DNA of 64,000 bases. Origin: Alteripontixanthobacter maritimus (GTDB taxonomy: Bacteria > Pseudomonadota > Alphaproteobacteria > Sphingomonadales > Sphingomonadaceae). The notes under the pieces are model-generated. The model ran no database searches, was not told the origin of the DNA, and saw only the letters and a program-made list of their open reading frames with translations. The stretch is taken from assembly GCF_003340475.1 (NCBI RefSeq), contig NZ_QBKA01000002.1, positions 939,501 through 1,003,500 on the forward strand, read 5' to 3'. The position numbers were made by a program, and so were the translations under genes. Of the stretch, positions 22,039 through 29,754 are shown piece by piece. Position 1 is the first letter of the stretch, and the number at the start of each line of letters is the position of its first letter.

Positions 22039-23880
22039 ATGGCAAAAGCCCTTAAGGTTGTCGGCAAGATTGCGGGTGCGGTCGCTCTGGTCGCTTCGGT
22101 TGTTCCGGGTGGGCAGGTTGTCGCCGGGATAGCGGGTCTGGTTTCCACCGCTGCGAACATGGGTGCGCAGGCCCTTCAAAAGCCACCACCAGCTCGCGGA
22201 TCGGTTTCCAGCCTCGTTATTCAAGCGGATGCACCTCAGCCTTATGCCATGGGCGAGGGCTATTTTGCAGGCATCCTGCGTCATGATGTAGGCTACGGGC
22301 CGACGCTCAAGAAGGTGCCTAATCCTTATCGCTGGATGCCGGTGGTCTATTCAGGCGGCGGGCCGGTCGAAAGCATTGAACCGCGCATCGATTTTGCATC
22401 CATCGGCGGATATTACAGTGGGTTCCTGCATACCGATACGCAGCTTGGAACAGTGCCGGAAGCCGACGCGCTGGTGCCGGAATTTGGAGCCGCGCCGGGG
22501 TGGAACGCATCCAGCAAGCTATCAGGGCATGCCGCAATTGGCTGGAACCTTAAGTTTGACAAGGACGGCAAGGTTTTTGCAGGCGGCGTGCCGTTGCTGG
22601 CTGCCGAAGGCAAATGGGTCAAAGTCTATGATCCGCGCAAGGACGATACGCAGCCCGGCGGTGTAGGCGCGCATCGCCTTGGCACGGAAGCCACTTACGA
22701 ATGGAGTGAAAACCCCGCGCTGCACGCCGGCACCTACGCCTATGGGCGGTATCAGAACGGCAAGCGCACCTTTGGTATGGGCCTTCCTGCCGATGGCATT
22801 GACTGGGCCGTTATCTCGGCTTGGGCGAATGTCTGCGATGCGAACGGATGGACGATTTTTGGCGTCGTTTACGAACCGGGCGATCGCTGGGCTAACCTTG
22901 AGGACATTTGCGTTGCGGGCGGTGCGGAGCCGGTGGTCGGCGGGAAACTGTCGTTCCGTTATTCTGCTCCCGTAGTCGCGCTGGACACCATCACGGTGAA
23001 CGACCTGACTGAGGACCGGCAGGACGTAACGGGAATGCAAAGTTTCCGCGACCGCCTGAACACTGTCGTTCCGAAGTATCGCAGCCCCTTGCATGACTGG
23101 GAATTGATCGACGCCAGTCCGGTGGCGGTTTCTACATTTGTTGCCGAGGATGGCGAGGAAAAGCGCGAAGTCTGGCCGTTTAACTTCGTGAAGAACCCTT
23201 CGCAGGCCGCGCAGCTTGCCACCTACCGCGTATGGGATAGCCGCGAACTGGCACCGATCACACTGACCTGCCAACCGCGCCTGCGTCATTATCGGCCGGG
23301 CGAATGTCTTGCGATCGATGTTCCGGAACTTGGGCTGGACACAAACGCAATTATCCTGCGCCGCCAACTTGACCCGGTTTCAATGAAGGTCACGCTGACA
23401 CTGGTGGGCGAGACGACTGCGAAGCACGCCTTTGCGCTTGGACAGACGGCCACGCCGCCACCTACGCCTTATCTCGGCCAGACTGCTGAGGAACGCGACC
23501 GCACCGCCGCTGCTGCCCGTGCGGAAGAACGTTCGGCCCTCAAAATTGTAACGCGCGATATTCGGTTCCCGGTCACAAGTGACGATACCAGCATTACCAT
23601 CGAGACGTTTGAAGCAGTGTTGGACGATAGCCGGAAAATTACTCTCCCAGCGGGCAGCGTAACTGGCTTGCCGACAGCGACAACATTCGCCGTTCTCTAC
23701 AGTTTGACGGACGAAAATTATATTGCTGTGCCGCTGCCTGCAATCGACGAACTGCAAAACAGCGACAACGTTTTCATATCCTGGAACGCCACGTCGAACC
23801 CGGATGGAACCTACACGCCGCCACCGACCGCACCGCCGGGGCATGAGGGTGGCGGCGACCCGAATTACAACACCCCCTAA
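22039..23880 (+). CDS. Central tail tip / host-specificity protein (gpJ-like)
   Basis: This 613-residue protein starts one base after DUF6950. An N-terminal hydrophobic helix pair (about residues 8-45, Ala/Val/Gly-rich) precedes beta-rich domains (SSLVIQADAPQPYAMGEGYF). A mid part with MQSFRDRLNTVVPKYRSPLH and YRPGECLAIDVPELGL is typical of tail-hub domain III regions. A Pro-rich end (TPPPTAPPGHEGGGDPN) follows. It probably forms the tip that docks the fibre encoded two genes on. Confidence 0.82.
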   Translation: MAKALKVVGKIAGAVALVASVVPGGQVVAGIAGLVSTAANMGAQALQKPPPARGSVSSLVIQADAPQPYAMGEGYFAGILRHDVGYGPTLKKVPNPYRWMPVVYSGGGPVESIEPRIDFASIGGYYSGFLHTDTQLGTVPEADALVPEFGAAPGWNASSKLSGHAAIGWNLKFDKDGKVFAGGVPLLAAEGKWVKVYDPRKDDTQPGGVGAHRLGTEATYEWSENPALHAGTYAYGRYQNGKRTFGMGLPADGIDWAVISAWANVCDANGWTIFGVVYEPGDRWANLEDICVAGGAEPVVGGKLSFRYSAPVVALDTITVNDLTEDRQDVTGMQSFRDRLNTVVPKYRSPLHDWELIDASPVAVSTFVAEDGEEKREVWPFNFVKNPSQAAQLATYRVWDSRELAPITLTCQPRLRHYRPGECLAIDVPELGLDTNAIILRRQLDPVSMKVTLTLVGETTAKHAFALGQTATPPPTPYLGQTAEERDRTAAAARAEERSALKIVTRDIRFPVTSDDTSITIETFEAVLDDSRKITLPAGSVTGLPTATTFAVLYSLTDENYIAVPLPAIDELQNSDNVFISWNATSNPDGTYTPPPTAPPGHEGGGDPNYNTP

Positions 23881-23896
23881 CTGAAAGACCATTCCC

Positions 23897-24292
23897 ATGG
23901 ATTTTGAGCCGGTCGAAAGCCCGCCCCTTCGTGCTGGGCGCTTCGTTCCTTTCTTTCTCACATTGGTGGTGCCGTTGGATCTGACGAACGCGGACTTTGC
24001 CATGCAGGTGAGGGACCGCTGGAACGGCGGCGCAATCCGGGCTGATCTGGTGACCCAAACCACATTGTCTGCGGAAGGCATTAAGCTGGAAAGCGTCGAT
24101 ACGACCGGCGAGTTTCCCGAAAGCACGCTGAAAATTCGCATTAACGAAACGACCATGGAAGCAATGCCGAAAAACGACAGCGACCCGGACGCGGACGTTA
24201 CGCTGGTTTTTGATTTTCACCTCATCACAGACAACACGCCCGCCGTTCTGCTGCGCGGTCCATTTATCGTCACCGCAGGGAGCACAGAATAA
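23897..24292 (+). CDS. Small tail-tip associated protein
   Basis: The protein has 131 residues, beta-rich: RAGRFVPFFLTLVVPLDLTN, then FAMQVRDRWNGG and DVTLVFDFHLITDN. It lies between the tail hub and the fibre and overlaps the fibre start. The pattern resembles small upper-baseplate or fibre-attachment proteins with a jelly-roll-like fold. No named family can be assigned with certainty. Confidence 0.6.
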   Translation: MDFEPVESPPLRAGRFVPFFLTLVVPLDLTNADFAMQVRDRWNGGAIRADLVTQTTLSAEGIKLESVDTTGEFPESTLKIRINETTMEAMPKNDSDPDADVTLVFDFHLITDNTPAVLLRGPFIVTAGSTE

Positions 24293-26073
24293 TGCAAACG
24301 ATTGTCCTTAAGCTGGTCGAGGGTGGAACGCGTCTGGTGCTGGGCGAAAGCACCTCACTAGCGAAGGCTGCTGCTGCGGCGGCGCAGGATGCCTCTACGA
24401 TTGCCCAAAGCGAGGCGGATAAAATTGTTGCCCTCGGCTCCGACGACAACACGAACCAATACTTCGATGGCATGTCTTTTGTGGACGGCGTCACTTTCGG
24501 CGCAAGTGGCCCTGAGCGCACCGCAAACGCAGCGTTCTATATTGCCGAAAACATCAATGTTGAGGGTGGCGGGGTCCAGTACTCAATCACACCTGCGGCA
24601 TCAGGCCGGTATCTGGTGTTTTACGATAAAGACGGCGCGTATCTCGGCACCATTCTGCATCCAGCCAACACGACGCAGTTCAATACCCTGTCGAACCCCG
24701 CCGCAGTAGCGATGGAGGTATCTGGGCGAACAGCGCAAGTTGCCCCTTCTGCGCTAACCATTTCCAAAGGGGCAACGCTGTTTCCCAACGATACTTTCAA
24801 TGGTGACGTTTATCTGCGTCGCCAAAATCTGTCGAAGCCCGGTGGCGCACTGGGGCTGGACAGCGACGATAAGTTCGACCCGGTCCACCTTCGCACAACC
24901 GATGGCAAGAATCTGCACCGTCCCGGAAACGTCGAGGATAACCGAGCGCTGCTACAAGATGCGGGCGGCACGTCTGAGCTATCGGCTTTCGCAACCACGA
25001 ATTTCGTTCAACTTATCCCCGGTGAGCGGTATTCGTTCAGCACGCCCTCCTCTCCGAAGCGGGTGAGTTTCCACTCCGCTGCGGACGATACAGCATTTGT
25101 GTCGCAGGCTACATCAAGCGGTGACTTTACCGTTCCGGCCGGCGCACCTTGGGTTCGCATTAGCTTCCGCAAAACCGATACTCCCATCGGATCGTTCCAG
25201 ATTGTGCTAGGCGACCTTCCAGCACAGCCGACGAATTACGCTGGCGACGAGCCTATCCAGAAAAAGCAGCTCGGCACCGAAGTCGCGCCGCTGGTGGATG
25301 GCAAGGTTCCTGCATCGGTTCTGCCGGTGTCGGGCATAAATGATCCTCTGATCGGGCGGTTCACACGCGCGGCAGGGCTTGGCACCAGCATCCTTTACGG
25401 GACCGACCCTTACGCCACCAGCGCGCAGACACAGATCGACAGCTTCGCCACGCAGCTTTGCGCGGACCTCGGCATACCATTCGACAATGACGGCATTCCA
25501 AGCAGCCGTGTTGCGAACGTTGGGGGCGCGCAAAACCCGATGGTGGACCGCTGGCAAAACCTTGATCCGACCGCCGACTTTTTCATCTTCGAAGGCGGTA
25601 CGAATGATGAGGATGCGCAGCGTATTCTCGGCACCTATCCTGTCGGCACGATAGACGATGCGAAGAACCTGAGCGGTCCGAAGAACACGTTCTATGGCGC
25701 GCTTGGTCACATCGCTCGAGGCATGAATAAGCTGGCATTTTACGACAAGCCAATTGCCGAGGCAAAGCGCAGCGTGGTCGCATGGTCCACACCGATCCGC
25801 CGTGCGTATGCCGGACCGGAAGGGACGCTGCGCGAAGGGTTGCGGCTCTATGCTGACATAGTTGCGGAGGTCGCTGATCTCTATGGCATTTCATGCTTCT
25901 ACGCATACGACGATAGCGGGCTCACGCCTGAATATGTCCAGGACACTGCGAACTCGCAGGAGAGCAGCACGGCGCTATTCAATCGTTTCGTGCCGGACTG
26001 GACGCATCCCGATGTGAACGGGCATTTTATCTACAAGGAACGCTTCAAGGGCTTCCTGCGCGGGCAAGTGTGA
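24292..26073 (+). CDS. Tail fibre with C-terminal SGNH-like hydrolase
   Basis: The protein has 593 residues. The first 50 residues are an Ala-rich helix (SLAKAAAAAAQDASTIAQSE) that probably trimerises or attaches to the tip. Beta-rich domains follow. From about residue 355 an SGNH/GDSL-like esterase fold is readable: AAGLGTSILYGTD (block-I-like, Ser in GTS rather than GDS), FEGGTNDED (block III, Asn) and DWTHPDVNGH (block V, Asp-x-x-His). It probably binds and deacylates surface polysaccharide. The degenerate block I leaves the nucleophile uncertain. Confidence 0.8.
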   Translation: MQTIVLKLVEGGTRLVLGESTSLAKAAAAAAQDASTIAQSEADKIVALGSDDNTNQYFDGMSFVDGVTFGASGPERTANAAFYIAENINVEGGGVQYSITPAASGRYLVFYDKDGAYLGTILHPANTTQFNTLSNPAAVAMEVSGRTAQVAPSALTISKGATLFPNDTFNGDVYLRRQNLSKPGGALGLDSDDKFDPVHLRTTDGKNLHRPGNVEDNRALLQDAGGTSELSAFATTNFVQLIPGERYSFSTPSSPKRVSFHSAADDTAFVSQATSSGDFTVPAGAPWVRISFRKTDTPIGSFQIVLGDLPAQPTNYAGDEPIQKKQLGTEVAPLVDGKVPASVLPVSGINDPLIGRFTRAAGLGTSILYGTDPYATSAQTQIDSFATQLCADLGIPFDNDGIPSSRVANVGGAQNPMVDRWQNLDPTADFFIFEGGTNDEDAQRILGTYPVGTIDDAKNLSGPKNTFYGALGHIARGMNKLAFYDKPIAEAKRSVVAWSTPIRRAYAGPEGTLREGLRLYADIVAEVADLYGISCFYAYDDSGLTPEYVQDTANSQESSTALFNRFVPDWTHPDVNGHFIYKERFKGFLRGQV

Positions 26074-26078
26074 TGGCC

Positions 26079-26270
26079 CTACTTGTCCAATTCCCGAATG
26101 ATAGCGGTTGCCGCCATTTTGGCGATGCGGCCAATCGTCTCGATGGTGCCTTCGTTGCGGTCGTTATCGGCAGCTTCATCATCGTAAGAGAGATGCCAGC
26201 CCAAGTCTCGAATGCCCTGATCGATTGCGTTTTGAGCGCGCGTAATTTTGTCTTCGGTGTTGTCAGCCAT
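26079..26270 (-). CDS. Small acidic helical protein, inverted
   Basis: This 63-residue protein lies on the minus strand in a gap between fibre and lysis genes. It is acidic and helical (TEDKITRAQNAIDQGIRDLG, then GTIETIGRIAKMAATAIIRE). Composition favours this frame over the plus-strand frame at the same place. Being opposite to the late operon, it may be expressed from its own promoter. Function unknown. Confidence 0.5.
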   Translation of the reverse strand: MADNTEDKITRAQNAIDQGIRDLGWHLSYDDEAADNDRNEGTIETIGRIAKMAATAIIRELDK

Positions 26271-26365
26271 TATTCTGCCCCCGGCGTTTTGCGAGAAAAT
26301 TCAGACCGCTACAGTAACGTGATTGTGCGCTCTGGCGCAAGCTTTGCCGGTAGTCAGGAGGCCGC

Positions 26366-26488
26366 ATGATGGACCCCCTCTGGATCGCCATAGCATTTGC
26401 AGGTGCAGTCACGCTGTTGCTGCTGGCTGATGCTGTGTTCGCTGTCCCGTTCATTCGCCGCATTTGGCGCAAGTGGTTCGACCGGTGA
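26366..26488 (+). CDS. Tiny single-span membrane protein (40 aa)
   Basis: ATG 26366 (or 26369) to TGA 26486-26488, with AGGAGG just upstream. One hydrophobic segment (LWIAIAFAGAVTLLLLADAV) is followed by a basic tail (IRRIWRKWFDR). It is the first gene of the lysis block and overlaps the next gene by TGATG. It could modulate the holin; no homology is recognised. Confidence 0.6.
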   Translation: MMDPLWIAIAFAGAVTLLLLADAVFAVPFIRRIWRKWFDR

Positions 26489-26739
26489 TGGACGGTCCTG
26501 CGGCAACCTTAATCGACAAGGGCGAAGTCGGCATCGCGTTCTACGGGCTGCTGTTCGTGATCGTTGCCCTGATCGGCTTTTGTGGTGTGCTGCTCAAGTC
26601 TCTGTCCGGGCGCGACAAGCTGATCAAAGACGCTTTCGCCAGTCTCAGCCAAGTTTCGGAAAAGCAATCGCAGGCCAACCTGTCGGTGGCCGTCGCTCTG
26701 TCTCGCATAGAGAGTAAATTGGGCATGGGAAATGATTGA
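26488..26739 (+). CDS. Single-span membrane protein with coiled-coil tail
   Basis: This 83-residue protein from ATG 26488 has one hydrophobic helix at about residues 14-36 (VGIAFYGLLFVIVALIGFCG). An amphipathic helical tail follows (DAFASLSQVSEKQSQANLSV). It is coupled on both sides in the lysis block. The form suits a holin accessory or antiholin. Confidence 0.62.
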   Translation: MDGPAATLIDKGEVGIAFYGLLFVIVALIGFCGVLLKSLSGRDKLIKDAFASLSQVSEKQSQANLSVAVALSRIESKLGMGND

Positions 26740-26914
26740 CGGGCTGCGGACATGGCTCCGCCTGCAACTGCCTCTGCGTGAACCTCCTGCTGAAATGCAG
26801 GCGCTCCTGACACGGTTGGACGAACAAGGGCGCACGGCTGAAGCGCTGTCAAAGCAGGCGCGCGGTGAAGGCGACATACAAAACACGATCGAATTAATTG
26901 CGAGGGATATATGA
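26732..26914 (+). CDS. Small helical protein of lysis block
   Basis: The protein has 60 residues, overlapping the genes before and after by 8 and 4 bases. The first half is amphipathic (LRTWLRLQLPL). The second is polar and helical (ALLTRLDEQGRTAEALSKQA). There is no signal or membrane segment. Function unknown; tight packing supports translation. Confidence 0.55.
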   Translation: MIDGLRTWLRLQLPLREPPAEMQALLTRLDEQGRTAEALSKQARGEGDIQNTIELIARDI

Positions 26915-27294
26915 GCGATACGACCATGCATGGTCTGGCAGCCATCACGGCGTTGGGAATGCTGCTTTCGACCGTGCCGCTGGTGTGGAACTACATGCAC
27001 ACCCTACCGCGCTCCGACTGGTTCAAAAGCCAACAATTTCTGTTCGCACTTGGCCTCGCCATGGACAGCATCGGCGTGCTGCTAATTTCGGGCTACCGCG
27101 TCATGCAGATATTGCTGGGGTGGGACGGAGGCTTATCCAATCTTTGGACCGGCATTTCGCTCGGCCTTCTCTCCGTCGGCGGGAGCGCAATCATTTATTC
27201 CGCCTCGCTGAACGGCAAGCGTTGGAAATGGCGGCTTTACCTTACCGCCATCGCAATTTGGAGCATCGCCGTTGTGATCTGGCCCGATGCCTGA
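26911..27294 (+). CDS. Four-span membrane protein, holin-type candidate
   Basis: The protein has 127 residues with four hydrophobic helices: about 8-29 (LAAITALGMLLSTVPLVW), 44-65, 80-98 (ISLGLLSVGGSAIIYSA) and 108-125. Charged turns lie between them. The place directly upstream of the endolysin and the high hydrophobicity suit a holin or holin-like protein. It is longer and more multi-span than the other holin candidate at 27999. Confidence 0.62.
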   Translation: MSDTTMHGLAAITALGMLLSTVPLVWNYMHTLPRSDWFKSQQFLFALGLAMDSIGVLLISGYRVMQILLGWDGGLSNLWTGISLGLLSVGGSAIIYSASLNGKRWKWRLYLTAIAIWSIAVVIWPDA

Positions 27295-27349
27295 CGAAGA
27301 CTACTGGCCCGATGAAGAAATACCGATGCCAGAACCGGAGGATGAATGA
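27287..27349 (+). CDS. Very acidic 20-residue ORF
   Basis: ATG 27287 to TGA 27347-27349. Fourteen of its 20 residues are Asp, Glu or Pro, within DEDYWPDEEIPMPEPEDE. It overlaps the holin-like gene before it and the endolysin after it by ATGA. Probably a coupling ORF; product uncertain. Confidence 0.3.
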   Translation: MPDEDYWPDEEIPMPEPEDE

Positions 27350-28002
27350 TGAGCGATCGCAAGCACGTTTTCGACACTGTGAACCGTTACGCGGACGGTA
27401 TCTGGAACAAGCCCGGTGCCATCGTCGCGTTTGACGCTGCGCTTGATAAGCTGCTGGGCTTAGAGCCTACACCCGTACCAACGAAACCGGTCAGCGACTT
27501 TGATAAGGCTGTAATCGCGCACCTCAGGGACGAGGAGGGGGTTCGTCCAGAAGCCTACCGGGACCACTTGGGCTATTGGACTATCGGGATCGGGCGTTTG
27601 ATCGATCCTCGCAAGGGCGGGCGTATCACGCCTGAAGAGGATGCGATTTTATTGGCTAATGACCCGTCTCGCCAAGGGAAGTCTTGGCGGCAATATGTCC
27701 TGACCGAGCCGGAAATGAACATGCTAAAGCTGAACGACATTGAGCGTTTCGTTTCGGTAATCAGCAAGTGGCCGGCGTGGAAGGCGGTGGGCGATAATAT
27801 CCCTCGCAAGGTCGCGCTTACATCGATGGCTTTCCAGCTGGGAGCGGATGGGCTGGCGAAGTTCAAGAACAGCCTTCGGATGGTGGAGCAGGGCCGGTTT
27901 GCCGATGCGGCCGACAACTTCATGAAAAGCAAATGGGCGCGCCAGACCCCGGAACGGGCGGGGCGGGTTACGCAGATGATCCGCACGGGGCTGTTCTCAT
28001 GA
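27346..28002 (+). CDS. Endolysin, GH24 lysozyme
   Basis: The protein has 218 residues with CCGGAGGATGA before the start. The catalytic E-8aa-D-5aa-T triad of T4-type lysozymes is readable: Glu64 in RDEEGVRPEA, Asp73 in YRDHLG and Thr79 in YWTIGIGRLID. It cleaves the MurNAc-GlcNAc bond of peptidoglycan. The N-terminal 50 residues are an extra helical segment with a Pro-rich linker. No signal or SAR helix is seen, so release should need the holin. Confidence 0.93.
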   Translation: MMSDRKHVFDTVNRYADGIWNKPGAIVAFDAALDKLLGLEPTPVPTKPVSDFDKAVIAHLRDEEGVRPEAYRDHLGYWTIGIGRLIDPRKGGRITPEEDAILLANDPSRQGKSWRQYVLTEPEMNMLKLNDIERFVSVISKWPAWKAVGDNIPRKVALTSMAFQLGADGLAKFKNSLRMVEQGRFADAADNFMKSKWARQTPERAGRVTQMIRTGLFS

Positions 28003-28232
28003 CCGCCAAAGAATGGCCTCGTCTGGCCCTCACCGTCTTTATCATGGGCTTGTTTGGATATGCCGCATTCAAGCACTACTCCCCGGCCATCGAACAGACC
28101 ATCGTGGCAATCTCGATGTTGGCCGTAGGCTATTGGCTGGGGTCGTCCAAAGGATCGTCCGACAAGACCGAAATCATCGGTGCGCGCCCGAATGGAACGC
28201 CTGCCGATCCTGTATTTGTGGAGCCGGAATAA
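27999..28232 (+). CDS. Holin candidate (two-span, GSSKGS tail)
   Basis: This 77-residue protein, coupled by ATGA to the endolysin, has two hydrophobic segments (ALTVFIMGLFGYAAF and TIVAISMLAVGYWLG). A GSSKGSSDKTEI stretch and a polar Pro-rich tail follow. The GSS-x-GS-x-K pattern after the last span is common in small alphaproteobacterial phage holin-type proteins. It would make lesions that release the endolysin. Confidence 0.68.
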   Translation: MTAKEWPRLALTVFIMGLFGYAAFKHYSPAIEQTIVAISMLAVGYWLGSSKGSSDKTEIIGARPNGTPADPVFVEPE

Positions 28233-28465
28233 TGACTGCCGAATTACACAAGTTAGATTGTGAACCGCCTACCGAGGGTATCACAGAACTTCTAGAAGAC
28301 ATGATAGAGCAGAATGAGGCAGGTAAGCTTTCCAGCCTAGCGTTTTCCGTTGTTTATCGCGATGGAACAACAGGCAGCGGACATTCCTTCATGCCATCGG
28401 TTTCCACGATGATTGGCGGGGTGGAATTGTTGAAAGAGAAACTCATTCGGCAGGTGTTAGGGTGA
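28232..28465 (+). CDS. Small phage protein, dispersed family member C
   Basis: This 77-residue protein starts at TAATG 28232. ITELLEDMIEQNEAGKLSSL, then SVVYRDGTTGSGHSF and MIGGVELLKEKLIRQVL, follow the same helix, E-A-G, strand, charged turn, G-helix plan as the proteins at 6453 and 13265. It lies between holin and spanin genes. The function is unknown. Confidence 0.65.
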   Translation: MTAELHKLDCEPPTEGITELLEDMIEQNEAGKLSSLAFSVVYRDGTTGSGHSFMPSVSTMIGGVELLKEKLIRQVLG

Positions 28466-28827
28466 TGCCCGAACTCGCCAAGCTAGGCGACCGCGCCCTG
28501 TCGTTCATTACTGGTGGTTGGAAGTGGTTAGCCGCTATCGTCCTGTGCGCGTCCCTAGCATGGCTTCACGGCTGTTCTACAGGGCAGGACATTGTCGAAG
28601 CCCGCATAGCCAAGGCTGAACTGCAGGCTGAACGCAAAGCCCGCGATGATGATGCGAAGGCTGCGGCCCGCCGTGCTGCCGATACCGAACGCCTGAAACG
28701 ATCCGATAATGCCCGACAGGAGGTAATAGACAATGCTGCCGACGATGAAACTGACGCCCCTGGTGCTGCCCTTGCTTGCGAGCGTTTGCGCGCCGCCGGT
28801 ATCGACACCCCCGCCGCCTGTCGCTGA
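28465..28827 (+). CDS. Inner-membrane spanin (Rz-like)
   Basis: The protein has 120 residues from ATG 28465 (TGATG; GTG 28462 possible). One N-terminal membrane helix (WLAAIVLCASLAWLHGC) is followed by a long charged periplasmic coiled coil (DIVEARIAKAELQAERKARD). This is the layout of i-spanins. The C-terminal third overlaps the next gene in the +1 frame, as in classical Rz/Rz1 pairs. It would join the outer-membrane partner to fuse the two membranes at lysis. Confidence 0.8.
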   Translation: MPELAKLGDRALSFITGGWKWLAAIVLCASLAWLHGCSTGQDIVEARIAKAELQAERKARDDDAKAAARRAADTERLKRSDNARQEVIDNAADDETDAPGAALACERLRAAGIDTPAACR

Positions 28828-29011
28828 CGTTGTAGCGGTTACAGAAGCGAAGCCTTTACCATCGGTGGAAGCGGTGACGGATGCGAAGGCCAAGGCCCGC
28901 GATGATGCAGCTATCGAGGCATGGGGTGAACGGATACAGGCCGCCGGTGTAAACCTATGCCTGCTGCTAGAAGATAGGTTTGACGTGGATTACGGGTGTG
29001 GGGGCCGGTAA
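28745..29011 (+). CDS. Outer-membrane spanin candidate (Rz1-like)
   Basis: The protein has 88 residues from ATG 28745, partly nested in the Rz-like gene in the +1 frame. A hydrophobic start (KLTPLVLPLLASVCAPPVST) leads to a Pro-rich stretch (PPPPVADV), the usual Rz1 features. The residue before the Cys is Val (ASVC), not the usual Gly/Ala/Ser, so lipidation is uncertain. It is longer than most Rz1 and has a helical C-terminus with two more Cys. An upstream ATG at 28733 is possible. Confidence 0.65.
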   Translation: MKLTPLVLPLLASVCAPPVSTPPPPVADVVAVTEAKPLPSVEAVTDAKAKARDDAAIEAWGERIQAAGVNLCLLLEDRFDVDYGCGGR

Positions 29012-29079
29012 TCGCTTTCGCGATAAATAACCTGCCAAAGATTCAAACTTTGATGTGTTAAATTCAATGCATGTTGCTG

Positions 29080-29094
29080 GAACGTTCTCGGAAC
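29080..29094. promoter_or_regulatory. LexA-box match (GAAC-N7-GAAC)
   Basis: The sequence GAACGTTCTCGGAAC is an exact reverse-orientation match to the alphaproteobacterial LexA site GTTC-N7-GTTC. No gene start follows closely, so this copy could be fortuitous; about two exact matches are expected by chance in 64 kb. Confidence 0.4.
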
Positions 29095-29115
29095 ATTCGC
29101 TATGCCTGAGCATGT

Positions 29116-29149
29116 AAAAAGACGCCGCCCGATGGTCCCGGACGACGCC
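29116..29149 (-). terminator. Rho-independent terminator, leftward
   Basis: On the minus strand an 11-pair stem (with three G-U pairs) formed by 29139-29149 and 29121-29131 is followed by five T residues (complement of 29116-29120). It would stop transcripts of the leftward accessory operon before they enter the lysis genes. Confidence 0.7.
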
Positions 29150-29728
29150 CATGCAGTTCAATAACGAACAGCGTGGAATCCGACAAGCCCGGTTAAGCGA
29201 ATTGAGCGTTTTTCTCCGGCGGCCATGCGAAAAAGCTGCCTTGGGTATCGGATATCAAGTCGAGTTAATTCCGGCAAAATCCAATCCCGCAAAACGCCTC
29301 GCCAGCGTCTAAAATGGCGGATATCGTGGGAGAACACACCCGCTCCCCCTGACGCCTAGCTAGCTGGCCAAGGGATATCTGCACCTTACGTCACCTTTCC
29401 CAATACGGGGGAGATAATGCGACCTCGGCAGGCAATAGCCATCGGAGGGGACCGCGATTGGCCTACGTCACAGGCAGTGCAGGTAAACACGATAGAGCGC
29501 ACTAGCGAGGCATCCCGATTCATTCCCTATGGAGTGACCTCAGCGGGTGGACGTGGTGTGCTCTTTCACCGACCGCCATTCTTTTGCCAAGGCAATGAGC
29601 CTGCGATCACGGGCCTTCCATCCGCGACGGCTAATACGTTCACGGCGATTACGAGGGGTTATATCGGTTTGCATTCAACCCGATAGGCATGGACGAGGGC
29701 CTGTAGGAAACATCGAATCGTTGCACAC

Positions 29729-29743
29729 GTTCCTATTTCGTTC
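29729..29743 (+). promoter_or_regulatory. LexA box before zinc-ribbon gene
   Basis: GTTCCTATTTCGTTC is an exact GTTC-N7-GTTC match, ending 11 bases before ATG 29755. LexA bound here would block expression of that gene until DNA damage. Confidence 0.65.
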
Positions 29744-29754
29744 CAACTGGACGT

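Larger units (their letters stand above)
29012..29754. other. 743-base non-coding gap at prophage right end
   Basis: No convincing gene is seen. The gap holds a LexA-box match (29080-29094), a leftward terminator (29116-29149), an imperfect palindrome ATCGGTTTG/CAACCCGAT (29663-29684) and a perfect LexA box (29729-29743) before the next gene. A frame at 29417-29686 has a good GGGGGAG site but an unconvincing composition. Confidence 0.6.

Noticed and set aside
29417-29686. An 89-codon plus-strand frame with a strong GGGGGAG site
   Set aside because: The translated sequence has no clear secondary-structure pattern and no family resemblance, and the frame lies in a region with other short random frames. 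It is noted in the gap entry only.
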